64,000 nt of DNA from Takifugu bimaculatus (Eukaryota; Chordata; Actinopteri; Tetraodontiformes; Tetraodontidae). Below, piece after piece: positions 21,630 through 33,961 of this stretch. Position numbers and translations under genes: made by a program. Numbering within the stretch: position 1 is the first letter of the stretch; every line of letters begins with the position of its first letter. The notes beneath the pieces are model-generated. The model had not been told where the DNA came from. It saw nothing but the letters and a program-made list of their open reading frames with translations, and ran no database searches. Location of the stretch: NCBI GenBank assembly GCA_004026145.2, contig CP034989.1, positions 6,826,396-6,890,395 of the forward strand, read 5' to 3'.

Positions 21630-24600
21630 GCAGACACACATCTACGACACTTCCCGCCTTCTCAGCCGCACGCTCCACGCACCCCAATGAAAACAAGACC
21701 CTTTTTTTTATCCATTCTTGGTCAGTAGATAATAATTTGCATATAAATGGAAATATTTATTGTGACAAAAATAAGGGAAGGGAGATGTGGGGAGTAATAT
21801 GCTCATTTTCAAAAACTCAGAGGCCCCGACTGTGATATCTGTATTTTAGGAGTCAAGCAGTTTAGAAAAATAAGACCAGCCCGAATCTGGGGGGAAAAAA
21901 ACTAAAGCGAGTTAGAGACAGAGGGAGTAAATAAATAAATAACTGTAAGGAGAAGAAAGGAAGAGGGGGGCCGAGGGACCCTTTTAAGATGTTTGCTACA
22001 CAAATGGAGTCTCCAGAGGAGCCGCGTCCTGATGAAATATGAGAGATAGCCGTCGACATTCTGCTTTTTCTGCTGGCTGTGTAGACGGACGACTAAGCCG
22101 TAATGACTTCCCTTCCTCTACCTCGACTCACCGGGGGGAAAAAACCAATAAAGTTACAAAAATAAACTTTACAGATGTGGAAAATGTATTACCCAGATAG
22201 GAAATAGGTGACTGCACTTGAAAGGAAAACGTTGAAGGTGCCTGGAATAAAAAAAAAAGAAAAAAAAAAAGCTCCGCGTTGGTTTTATTGGAACTGAAAA
22301 ATGATACGTAAAAGTGCGCGCAACTTTGCTTTATTAAAACAATTCCAGAAATGGGAATGTAAACAGTCGGCCAGAAAAAGAATATTAAACTTTTCCTGTG
22401 AAGCCTTTAAAAACAACCATGGAAGCTAACTTTGTGGGCCAGTTTTGTGCTACCACACTTTTGTATCAGGGAATTGAACCAATGAATTCGTTATTATTAA
22501 ACTCATCAATATTTCTGTCCAGTGACAGCATTGACTTTGATCTTAACGTTACGAGCTTTGATGTTTCAATCATTAGCTTTGATGTCAACTCATTGGAATT
22601 TGAAACTTGTTACCTCCACCAAAGAGGTTATGGCTGTCTTTCTGTAAGCAAAATAACTCAAAATGTTATGATCAGACAAATTTAATCAATGATATTTAAT
22701 ATTTCAACATCAAATTTTGGACACGTTCTGGATATTTTGCCTCTGTATATGGTTGAGGAGACCTCATACTGGTCCCAGTAATCTGTAACCAGTAAGAGGA
22801 CATGAAGCAAATTTAAACTGTAAAACTTTTGCCTTTGCATTCGTCTTCATATTTCTGATATTTAGCATTTCTAAATCCATGTAGCCATCGTGCTAAGGAC
22901 GCTCTTGCCTTCTGCACCTGTTTAAAATGGACGAAGCTCAGGATTCCTTCTTCTTCAAACATCACATGCGCTGCAGCCGCGTGCCTCACTGCAGCGGCTC
23001 CAATATGCATTCATATAAAACGTATGTAGCCGTATGTACACAGAGCAGATGTGCTCGCAGGGGTGTGCAACGCATGTTAGCCAACAGTGATTGAACTGAT
23101 AGGGGACAGGAAGCGGCCTGGAGTATTACATCGTGGTCGTTCTGCTACAGCAGAGATGTTAGCGTGCTTGCTGCCCATGTAATGGCTTCACATGAGCGTA
23201 CAGTACGTACATATGAAGGCCCGCAGCGCCGAGCTGATAAGGGCTTAAGCTCTTTGACTTTCCATTTCCTCTTTAGTCGCGAGCTGTCGAGGTTCTCCCG
23301 TCTCGCTCGTCGCAATATTGTTTCCATTTTCTACATTTTGACATCTGGAGTTTTTACAGTCAGGCTGCGGATCAGATATTAGCCGTGCATTTTAAATACA
23401 TTCTTGTTCGCCTTTGCTCATTTCTTCTTGCGTTTGTTTTGCAAAATTTACCTTAAGCTACACGTTTTTTCAGGACTAAAATTGACAATTTCTCGCTGAT
23501 GTTGACATGAATGACAATGCTAATGTTAAAAAGCAAACATTCTCAGCTAAACGACGTAGGGGAAAAGTCCTCGTCCGTTTACCCCGCATTTACTTTTAGG
23601 AAGGCAACAAAAAATGTTTTTTACTCCCATTTTCAAATGCCTAAACTTTAAATAAAGACATAAAACATTGAGACATTGAAATTCCTCAGAAGTGGCTGAT
23701 GCTCAAGGAGAGGCAAACTTTGGGGCCGTTCTCAAAGGCACGTTCGCTGCCTCGTTCGTTCTCATTTGGCTTCCTTTTCTGATCGTGTATCTATCTGTTG
23801 CATCTGCTGAGGAGACACCATTCGGGGTTATCAAACCTTGATCCATGCAAACAGGAAATGTGCTGATCATGTATGAACAGACCGCAGAGGGGAAATTACA
23901 GCCGCTGCAATAATCCCACGACTGAACCATCGTCAAATAGCCTGATCAGAAATGCTCAAGACCAAGGTTTGTCAGACAGGTAGCACGTGCTAAAACTAGC
24001 ATTCATACTGTGTCTAACCGCGTAGACGTACACCGACGTAACGATCTGAGAGTTAACAGACGACCCCGGTAAATAATTTACAGTCATAACAACACTTAAA
24101 ACTGTTCTAAACAGACTAAACTGCGATCTGCTGCCAGAAAACGTTTTCAAAAATGCCCATTAGCAACAATCGGCGACCCCAAACGTTCCCAGAGGAGCGG
24201 CCAACCAAAACGCAACGCAATCAATCCAATTTCTGCCCCTCAAGAAAGACAAATATTTCTACAAATTACCACCACCCCTTATTATCGGTGCTGCCATTTT
24301 GACGCCAGAAACCCGAGATCGTATCTGAAAGTCAACTTCCTGTTGTCGGCGTGCTGTTTTTGTTGTTGCTGGGCAGGATTTCTCTTTTTTTGTGCATCCG
24401 GATTAAATCTAAACGAGTCTCCATCCAACCATTTTATAGTGGAATTCGGACGAAGTGTTTGCTTTAGATTTCTATTTAAGGGCAGTTGTCTTTGGTCAAC
24501 AGAAGGCGCCAAAGGAGGCGGGGCGGGGGGGTTAAAACACAGGCCTATCAATTACTGACCCCGGCGGTTAACCTCCCGACTCAGCCGGACTCCCATTTTC

Positions 24601-27600
24601 TATTCCCAAACACACTCGGTGCCACAGGTTACGTCTGAGGGTTTTGGAGGGATCCCAGGGTGAACATTAATTTCTTAATGCACTCTGGCTCCCGAGGGGG
24701 CCGTCCCGAAGAGGCAGCCCATGGGGAGCTCCAGTGGCTCTCATTATGGGATGGACTGGTTAGCGGCTGTTAGCGCGCGGGCTCGCCATTCTGTGTAGTA
24801 CGATGGTGTCACGTCTGAGCCGTGTGAAGTAAAAACAAAGCCGTCATTAATTAGCAACCCCCTCCCCCATGTTTGTTATTCCTTCCATAGGAAGAAGTGG
24901 GCGACTAACTGATCGACAGGTTCTTGCGAACGATAATCAGTACTGACGTATTTGTAGACATCGCCATGAATCATAACATCGACACGCATCCCGCCGAGTT
25001 TGTAACAAAAACAAAAACTGAGGCCAGTTTGAGCTGGGAAAAGCATGTTTGAGCTCCATTGACAGTCTCAGATTCCAGGTAGCTTCGTCTCGTGACAAAG
25101 GCTGGTTCCAAATTTGGTTTTGTACATCGGAAGATTTCGAAATAAAAGTTTCATGCACAACGAATGCAGGCATTACGGCTAGGCTAGGGGGGCATGGCTT
25201 AACTGGAAAAGAAGCTGTTATCTAGCTTTAGCTGGTTTCTTTCCATTCCTTAGTGGCCAAAAATGAAACAGTTTTTTTTAAGAATTTAGATGACTCTAAG
25301 TCCGAAACAGGTTTTTATCAGCACTTAATCATTATTCCTCCTTCGTGTTTATCCTGTATGCTAACAGCCACGCTTGTTTTAACAGAAGTTTTGGGGAGAA
25401 TCTGTTTTGTTTGGTACACCAGTGGGCGTCTGGTATGTCTGCTTGGTTTTTTTGAGCTGTCACTTTTGTTTTGGCGTCTGAAAAAGCAACAAGAGGAAAA
25501 TGGATCATTCTGACGGAGAGAAAAAGCACAAAAGTTCCCAAACCCATGATGTTTATGTGTAACAAAAGGAGTAAATACCCGCAGTAGTTTGCCCTTGTTT
25601 CTGAGTGACACAAAATAACCATTAAACTCAGCTGTGTTGAAAATGCACCGATAGCATGAGAAATCTAGAAAAACTGATTCAGGTTTTTATAAAAATAATT
25701 CTCCTAAAACCTTGAAAAAATTGTCATTTTCACAACTCAGACTGACCCGACACATCATCAATTTTACCATCTTTGACGATGTAATTAATCTTTTGGACCC
25801 TCCCACGCGCGTGTGTGGGTGGGTGTGTGTGTGTTCCGCTGCTCTACCAGCAGAAGACAGGTTGGGTGGGTCGGTGGGTTCGAGGGAGATGAAAACAGCA
25901 TTTGGGTCACCGGGCAATTACCAACACCCTCCATCACAATAAATGGACCTGCACATACTTCCCCTCAATTAATGCATTAGCGGGGTCAGAGGTTATGTAA
26001 GCAGCATCCCCTCCACCAGAACCAACTGGTGTGTTGTAATCCAGGAAGTGCAGGGCTGGAATCTGATTGGCTGCGTGTGGAGGGCAAAGAAAGTGCTGCT
26101 GTCGGTGACTTTTGACCGACAGACTGTTGATTAATGAACCTTGAATCGCTCTTAGCGTCTTTAGTCTCAGCTACGCGCGTCGGGAAACGTTCACCGAAAC
26201 TTTGGGAAGTCGCTCTGTACTTTCGTGTTTCTCTGAAATTCCTTCTCGATAAATCAAAGTCCAACATGTTTGACCTGTAATTCTGACAGCAAAAGGTTTT
26301 ATTTTGTGATAATTTATTCAAAATTTTAAAGATTGAACTTGCAGCTCAATGTGGCGCCGGTCCAATACACCTCCGGCGCATTTAAAAAGTTTTTCTGTCA
26401 ATAGGGTTTTTATTGTAACTTTTGGGCTTCCATTAGCCTTTTCCTCGTGAAACAGGGTAATGGAATCCTAGCAAAAATGAAACCATGCTAGCTGTACTTC
26501 CCAATCTGAAAAGGCTCTTTCAAAGGCCGGCTAGCACCGGGTATTGCTACCTTTATTGCCATCATTTGTAGTTTAGAGGTATGAAAGTTTCCTCATCCAG
26601 AATTCTTCCAGACACTCCTTCTCATCCGTGTCTGCCCTCTGCTGCCAAAAATCTGCCATCCTGCTGGACTTCCTGATGAGTTCTGATTAAAAATCTGGTC
26701 ACCGTGGACCCTGATGCTAACGTCAACATTGTGAGCAGGTCCTGGTCCATCAGCACCAGTCAATCATTCCGCTATAATGCCGGTTAAAATCCACCCTGGA
26801 ACCATTGTAACTTTTCTGCGTGTTTATAGGGTAGCCGAGGCCATGGAATATTAAGAACTCAGGGTGTGTGTATGTTGTGGGTGTGCACACTCGGGGACAA
26901 GGACCCTTTCTCGGTGGCGAGGCTTTGAAGTCAGGGCCGTTCTCTCTTTGAGGTGGTCCATCCCCCCACCTCCCCATCCTCAACAGCGTTAATCAAGCGT
27001 GAAGAGAACATGCTCGCTGTGCGGTTGGCTGGGCATCACTACTGTTGGCTTCCCCCACTCACCGTGTGGGATGGTGGGGCGGCTGTGATTAGCATGGCCG
27101 TGGGCTAGCACGCTAAAGAGAAAGCCCTACAAATAAAAAAATATAGTTGGTAGGGCATAGCATTGCTACGAGGCTAGAAGAGTTTACAAGGAAGACTTTT
27201 TAAAATCTTTGTTTTCGGGATCGGGATCGGTCCACTAGGGGCCGCATTGTGCTACAATCAGGGTTCATGACCGGCCCGAATCACCTGTCTGAGTTTTGGG
27301 AGGGACGGGAAGAGGGGCAGTGTTTCTGTCATGGTTTCCATAGCTGGACTGTGAGAAAGGGAGGACCGCTACATGCACGTCCGCGGTCACGCGTCCAGTC
27401 GCCAGAGCGGACCGGTTCGGCTGTCCTCTGATGGTAACAGTAGTTAACGGGTCATTCAGAGACGATCGTAGGAATAACGTGAAGGTGGGGGGAGGAGAGG
27501 GGAGCCTCGGGAGGCGCAGACAGTTGAGTCATATTTCAGGCCTGATTGGAACTGACAAAGTGTTATTGGAGGACTCGGCCCCCACAGCGCTGTTTGCTTT

Positions 27601-30600
27601 GGAAAGTCAGGGCCAGATTTATTATGACTGAAAAACAGCGGCGAGATCGGAAGTGGGGACAACGGCGGGAGCGCGGCGGGACTGTCTGCGCGCCGCCAGG
27701 GGCGACTTTAGACGCCTCGTATGGAGATGGATGTGGCCACGTCTGACATTTTAGACTGTCCATAAAGGAGATTTAGAAGTGCGGCGTCGAAAAGGCTAAC
27801 GCAGCCAAAGGAGTGAGGGAATATTAGCAGCATAAAGCTGTCAGAGCCCCCCCGCCTGGGCCGCCATTAGTTCACTCATGGAGACAAATCGCTGCCATTT
27901 TCCACGTTAAGTGTTGGAGGGACGCGATAAGGAGCAAACACGTGGTTGGGTTTTTTTCATCGCCTTTAAAGCTTATGCATCAGCAAATGATCAAATTCTG
28001 GAGTTTCTAGCAACAAGCGCTCTGATCCGATCGGAGCGCCGCGGCGGCAGCAGCTGCTGATCCGCCGACACGGAACCAAAGGAAGTGACTTCAAAATTGA
28101 CAGGAAGTGATGTTGTACCCTGAATGCTGCAGGGGGCGGAGCCGCAGGTGTTTAAATACGGGGTTTTCATATTGCCGGTGACAGTTTGACCTCCCGATGA
28201 TGTCATACACCTGACCGCTCACATTCCCCAGTGTAAACAAAGCGGTATAGCAATGGTGGCCAGAGCAGGGCGCTCTCGTCCCGGCCAGCGCTCACACATG
28301 TTTTGATAGTTAATGGACAGTGTGGAGCGGCTAAGCCCGCCGTATTTGAGTAACCTCCGTCTGACCCTCTCCCCGTCAGGCCGTCCCCTGTGGAAGGGGG
28401 GGGCGTCCCGACTGAGCGAGGCTCCTGCCTCGACGTGTTTGACTTGGCGGGAGGCATCTACACGGTGTCGTGGCATCGACATCGGAATCAGCTGACCGCT
28501 GCAGACTCGCGTTTGATGTTGTTTATTAGCTCGGCGGCGAAATCGCGGCTAATTAGATGAAGCAAAAACACGAGCGCGACCAAAAAGTTCCTATGAGACG
28601 TGGGGTTGCGCAATGTAGCGTCTGGAAAATAATGACTCCATCAAGGTTTGATTGTTTCCCTCGCTTCATAGGCTCGACTAAGTGGATCCGCGAGGGGGAG
28701 GGGCCTGCTGGCGAGCCCGCCGTCTGTTCTTCACAGAGCAAAAACAGAGGGTAAATCAACTTTTGTCCCGTCTTGTTGCTTGTTGCTATTCAAAGCGGTT
28801 GTCTCTGGGTCAAACGTGCCAACAATAACATCACTTTGGAAATGTAGGGGGAAAAGAAAAAGGCAGTTGGGAATTTTCCAGCTCGCATAAATCACTCGCA
28901 GTTTTACTTTCTCAAAGTAAATAACAGCCGAGACAATAACTTTATTGATAGTTGACTGGCAGGCAACCATCAGCAGCTGTTTCACCTCATACCGCTGCTG
29001 CCACAGCAGGATTTCAGCGACACTCACCCCTAAAAAATGCGGTTTATTCACTAACCTAGCAAAAATAGCTATGTAGCATTAGCATCCTGAGAAAATTGAT
29101 TGAAGGGCAACCAAAATGGTGGCCTACAAGGACCGGGTCAGGACTCGATATCGGCAGATTCGTGCTGATTTCATGTCCCAACAAAGGAACAGCTGCTGGT
29201 TGCAAACTGGGAAGCTAAAATCTGACAGATGGAAACTTTATATGTGTGATTGTACGCATAAATGGGGCAACGACAGCGTGGAGAGCGTGATTGAAGACGA
29301 GGCGTGTGTAACGACGCGGAGAGAGGAAGGACCGGCTGGCGTGGGAGGAAAAGTTGTAGGGGGAAGTGTCCCCACGGGCCTGACGGCCGGGACCACGGCC
29401 CAGTCCGACCTGGAAAAGAAATCTAGCAGGTCCGAGCAGGTGGTGACAGCAGCAGCAACTGAACCGCCTGACAGGACAAGAAGACGAGGGTGGAGGTCAG
29501 GAGGGGGGAAGAGAGTTCTCTTCCACGCAGACGATGGATTGATAAGTTTCTGAGCTTTCAATAAGAACCTGTCGGCATAATTAGACTTATTTGGATAATT
29601 TTTCCTAATCCCGGGCCGTCCGTCAGCAGATCATTACAGACCCTGGCGTTCGGGTCTCTGCAGGAAGGGGTTTAAGGGAACCGCCACCACTTCATAACAT
29701 CTCACCCTCCCAAAGGAATCCGCTTATATCCTCCACCCCCACCATCTGAGTCCGTCTGAGGGAGAGGTCTGGTTTTGGGTCCTCGGTTTGATCCTCCGTG
29801 AGGGTTTCTGGACCAGGTCACGAGGTCGTTTTGAGGTCGACGTACATGTGTTGATCTTGGAGCGATTAAGCTAATACGATTAGCCGTGATATGACACGCT
29901 AGCAGAGCCAGGTGTTGGCTGAGGAGCTCCTCCAAATTACTTTTTTAAGAACACCAGAAGAAGACTGAGTTGGGAGCTTGGAAACAGGTGTTTGTTTCCC
30001 ACCAGAAGGTCCAGAACAGCCTTAAAGCGCACAATATTTCAGATTCGGCTGCTGGTTTGAGGCTGTAGCTAGCGTGTTGGCAAGAACCATCCTCAGACTG
30101 GGAAACTTTTTAACCAAAACAGTTTGTCTCTGGATCTGTGGAGAAACTCTCTGAAGCCGTTCTCCGGCATGTTTTTCCAAAAATAAATCAGCTTGTGAAG
30201 GACTCAGAGCCTCTTTTTCTCCCCGCCAGAGTCTGAAACGTGACCAGCAGTGGAAGTTTCGCAGCGCTAAACCCAAAGCCAACTGAAAGGAAATGTCAAA
30301 CGTATTGGATTAAGGACGCGGAGCAGATGAGGCCTGATTGTTTGACCTGTGACCTGGGCGTGGGTCCAGATCCACACGGATGGACTAACAGGCAGTGTTG
30401 GTTCTGGCTAAAGACCCCAGCTGTGTGAGATGTTTTTCTGGACACAGAGGAGGAAGTCTGGGTTTTTCAAACACAGCAGAGCTTTTTTTATCCACACATG
30501 AGCCCAGAGCGTCTGCACGAACAAGGACGCTAAGTCAGGAACAGCTGTTTCAAATGGGATTATTCTTATTTTTCACACTGCAGACATGGTCACGTGGTGC

Positions 30601-33532
30601 GGGAAGCGTCACCCCGACTTTACCCCGCATAGAAACTGGCCTCCTGAAGGGTCGGGGGTCCAACTGCTAACCTGGCAAATATTAATCCAGCGAAACGAAA
30701 CAAGCGTCTCCTCCTCGTCGGACTTTTTCTGAGTTCCGTGGCATTTCCACAAAGTTCCTCCTGTTAGAACACCTGGTTGCTTCAATGGGCAACCTCCAGG
30801 ACCCCGGGGTCCAGGGGCTGAACCAGGAGCTTCTTTTGCCTGAGCCCTGGGGCCACGCTGCCTTTTGTCCCCATGGCGACAGCGCCGCTCAGATTCCCCG
30901 CTCCCATTTCCAGCTCCGTAAGAGAATACCCCAACTACACGGGGTCCACGGAGTGGTCACGACACGGAGTCCATGTGAACGCAGGTTCTTGTGCGCGCTC
31001 GTTGATCTGCGTTCTTAATTAAGTGACAGGGTGGATGTCTTGGCGCTGCACCTGACTGGAGCTGAATGGAGCACCTGGGTGCTCGCACCGCGGCCCGTCC
31101 TGACCCATCACCCCTGACTCTTGGCCTGTAACTGTAAACCTGAAAACCCCGGACCGCCGTGTCGCCGGGCGGAGCCCCCGAAGGCTGCGCGGCCCTGAGC
31201 GCGTGTCAGGATGTGCGTGTCCTCCAGGCGTGCGGTTGGCTCGTCTGCGGATCCCGTTGACGCCGGGACTTTAAGGTAGCGCTCGCTGATGGAAAACGCA
31301 AAACTTCCTCCTCGGACGAACAATGGCCCCGGCGCCTGGAGTCCCGGGGTCACACGGAGGGCCCAGGAAGTGTCTTTGGCAGCTCTGAACATGTGAAGCC
31401 AGCTGTGAAGGACATTAGCGGCGCTGAGAAAGCGCTCATACGGTCTGTCTGGGCTGAGGAGTGGAAGCGTGTGCGTGGCCCCAGCTGTCCCTCTAAGAAA
31501 CGGGTTATTACTGGATTTTTGTTATTACTGCCTGTTTTGTGAAGGGGCAGGCGTGCCAGGGGAATAATCCAGCCGTCAGCACTCACATTAATGGCCTAAT
31601 TGGTCTCTTCTCTTGCAGTCAAAATGAAGGCCTCAGCCTCACGGAACTGCTAAGCCCCTCAGAGCCACCGCCGCTTAAATACCCACGAAATGCATGATGT
31701 CCCTGTAAAGTGGAGCCGTCACTCCCCTCCTCTCCCTCTCATCCACATTGTTGTCATCCCCCCCCCCTCCGTTTCCTTCCATCATACTTTGTGTGTCATT
31801 TGTAGGACCAACTTGGAGGCAACTTTAGCGGGTTTAACCTCGCTGACTTAAAGCTAACGTTAATACGGCGGGATGAGAAGAATTACACACAATTGTGAGC
31901 GGCGGTCAGGGCGTTCCTTAAGTCTGACAGGAAGTTGCCCCCCCCCCCCACTTTAAACAACTATTTGTCATCATTTTCATCTGAGGATGTGGTTGTTGAA
32001 GAGCTCATTCTGATGTGCTTTTAATTTTTTGATCGTATCTTTCAAACTACAGTTACGAAGAGGATGGAGGGTCTAAATAAACATTTTATTTTGGTTTTTT
32101 TACTTTTTTATTTACTCAAACTGGAATCATTTTACATTTTTTAATTGAAAGTAATTGCTATATTAGCATCTTGCGAATTTTGATAAATTTATTTGTAAGC
32201 TAAATTTAAAAAGCTGAAATGCTGAATACCAAACGAGCATCTGCTCGTGCAGACACAGCATGACGCCACCTTCCTTCCGAGAACATTAGCATCCTGTTGG
32301 AAGGTTTTTCTTTCTGCATTTTTGGCACCATTTCCAGCTTCATCATCAAGTTGTTTAGCTGGTGTGTTTAATGTTGTGAGTTCTGCAGCGCCTCCCTAGC
32401 GTGGGGAAGAGGTCAGTTATCTCCAGACCGCACTTTAGCTGCGGGTTAGCGGGCTAAATGGGAAGACTGGCCCAGTGTTAGCGTCCACAGGTGGATGCAG
32501 TTATAGTGTCATTTCCTAAAGTTAATTAAATCAACGACTGAGCGAAAAAGAGGGAGGTGGGAGCGATTCCCGCCGTCAGTGTGAATTCACGCACGCACGC
32601 ACGTAAACACTGTAGGCCGGCGCTTCTGTGCAACCAGGAAGGGAGGTTGAGGGTTCAAGGTCGGAGGTTGCAGAGGTGAAGCATTAGAGCTCAGTTGGCA
32701 GGGGAGGGTGGAGTTCGGGGAGAGCTCATGTGTTAGTGTAACTGAAGCCGGCGTGCAGCCCGCAGGTCACCTCCCCAAAGCACGCCGGCTGTCTCTTTTA
32801 ATAGACTAAACACATATGTCTCTCTGGAGGGGGGGGGCGTAATTGGGCTGTCACAATTCTCTAATGGTTAATGGAAATTGAGAATAACACATGAGACATT
32901 AGCCACATGTCGCCGCCATAAATCAGGTCCCGACTGAAACCAAGCGGAGCCGCCAGTTGAACGCAGAACTGGTGGAACTGGTGCAGGTTGCTGTCATGTT
33001 CGGCAACATCATGGAGGACGGAATCAACCCTCGTTTTATCGCTGCTATCGCTAGGCTTCTGCATTAGCTAAACCCACGTCACGTTACAATTACATATGGT
33101 AACATTTGACCGTGAGATTAAATTGAAAAAAGGTGAAGCAAAGTCATTTTTGCAGCAGCTCCTGACCCGATGAAAGTTACATCCGAGCTCTTCTGGTTTG
33201 GTGATGACTAACGTGGACTAATGTAGGTCAGCGTGGCGCCAAGCGTTTTGTTTTAGACAGTAACCTGTCTTAGTCAGACCGTCGTCACAGCTGCTCCAGC
33301 AATGACTTTCAGCTGGCACGCTCTTACAACACCAACACCACAACACACACATGGCACGCATGGCACACATCACGATGGGTCCGAGGCGTTGTTGGGTTGG
33401 TTTGGTGAAGCTGAGAACAAACGCTTGCCAGAAATGTCAGGGCTTCGATGGTCGTTCTTTGACCACTGACGGAGGCGAATCAAGCCTTAAACATGTGTGC
33501 ACGGTTTAGTGGGGGAAAGTGGGGTTCCTGGT

Positions 33533-33537
<5 letters not shown>

Positions 33538-33609
<72 letters not shown>
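33538..33609 (+). repeat. (TG)36 microsatellite, copy B
   Basis: Counterpart of 11139-11204 and three units longer. The G run that follows is six here and seven in copy A. Confidence 0.95.
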
Positions 33610-33611
<2 letters not shown>

Positions 33612-33924
33612 GGGGGGCACTAGTGCACCAGAAGGGGTCCAGAAGTGAGCCACAGGAGCCTCCGCTGCACTCATACTATTGAACTTGGCCTTGCCGTCAG
33701 TCCGTCGTAACTCGACACTCGACTCAGTGGTGCTTGACAGACTCGGGGACCAGCAGTGCCGGGGGGGGAGGGGGGGTGAAAGGGAGGGGTACGGGGGGCC
33801 CGCTGGGATATGGAACGCATTTCAAACCCATCAGTGTCAGTTAGTTCACTAAGTGGTGACATAATCACCATCGCCATGGTTGCTCCTCTGGGAGAGCCTG
33901 ACGGGGAGGGTGGGAACCGTGGAT

Positions 33925-33925
<1 letters not shown>

Positions 33926-33961
<36 letters not shown>
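33926..33961 (+). repeat. Poly-C run, copy B
   Basis: About 36 consecutive C where copy A has 16 C plus an interrupted C-rich tail. Long homopolymers are error-prone, so the true length is uncertain. Confidence 0.9.

Larger units (their letters stand above)
16917..22424. other. Single-copy segment between gap and copy B
   Basis: This 5.5 kb occurs once in the window. It carries an acceptor-like site at 17095-17096 followed by a purine-rich open stretch, a trinucleotide-rich patch at 17745-17790, several microsatellites, a CpG-rich patch near 18760-18900, and the candidate regulatory cluster at 21230-21420. No gene is recognised. If the contig-overlap reading is right, it has its own allele immediately left of the window. 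Confidence 0.75.
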
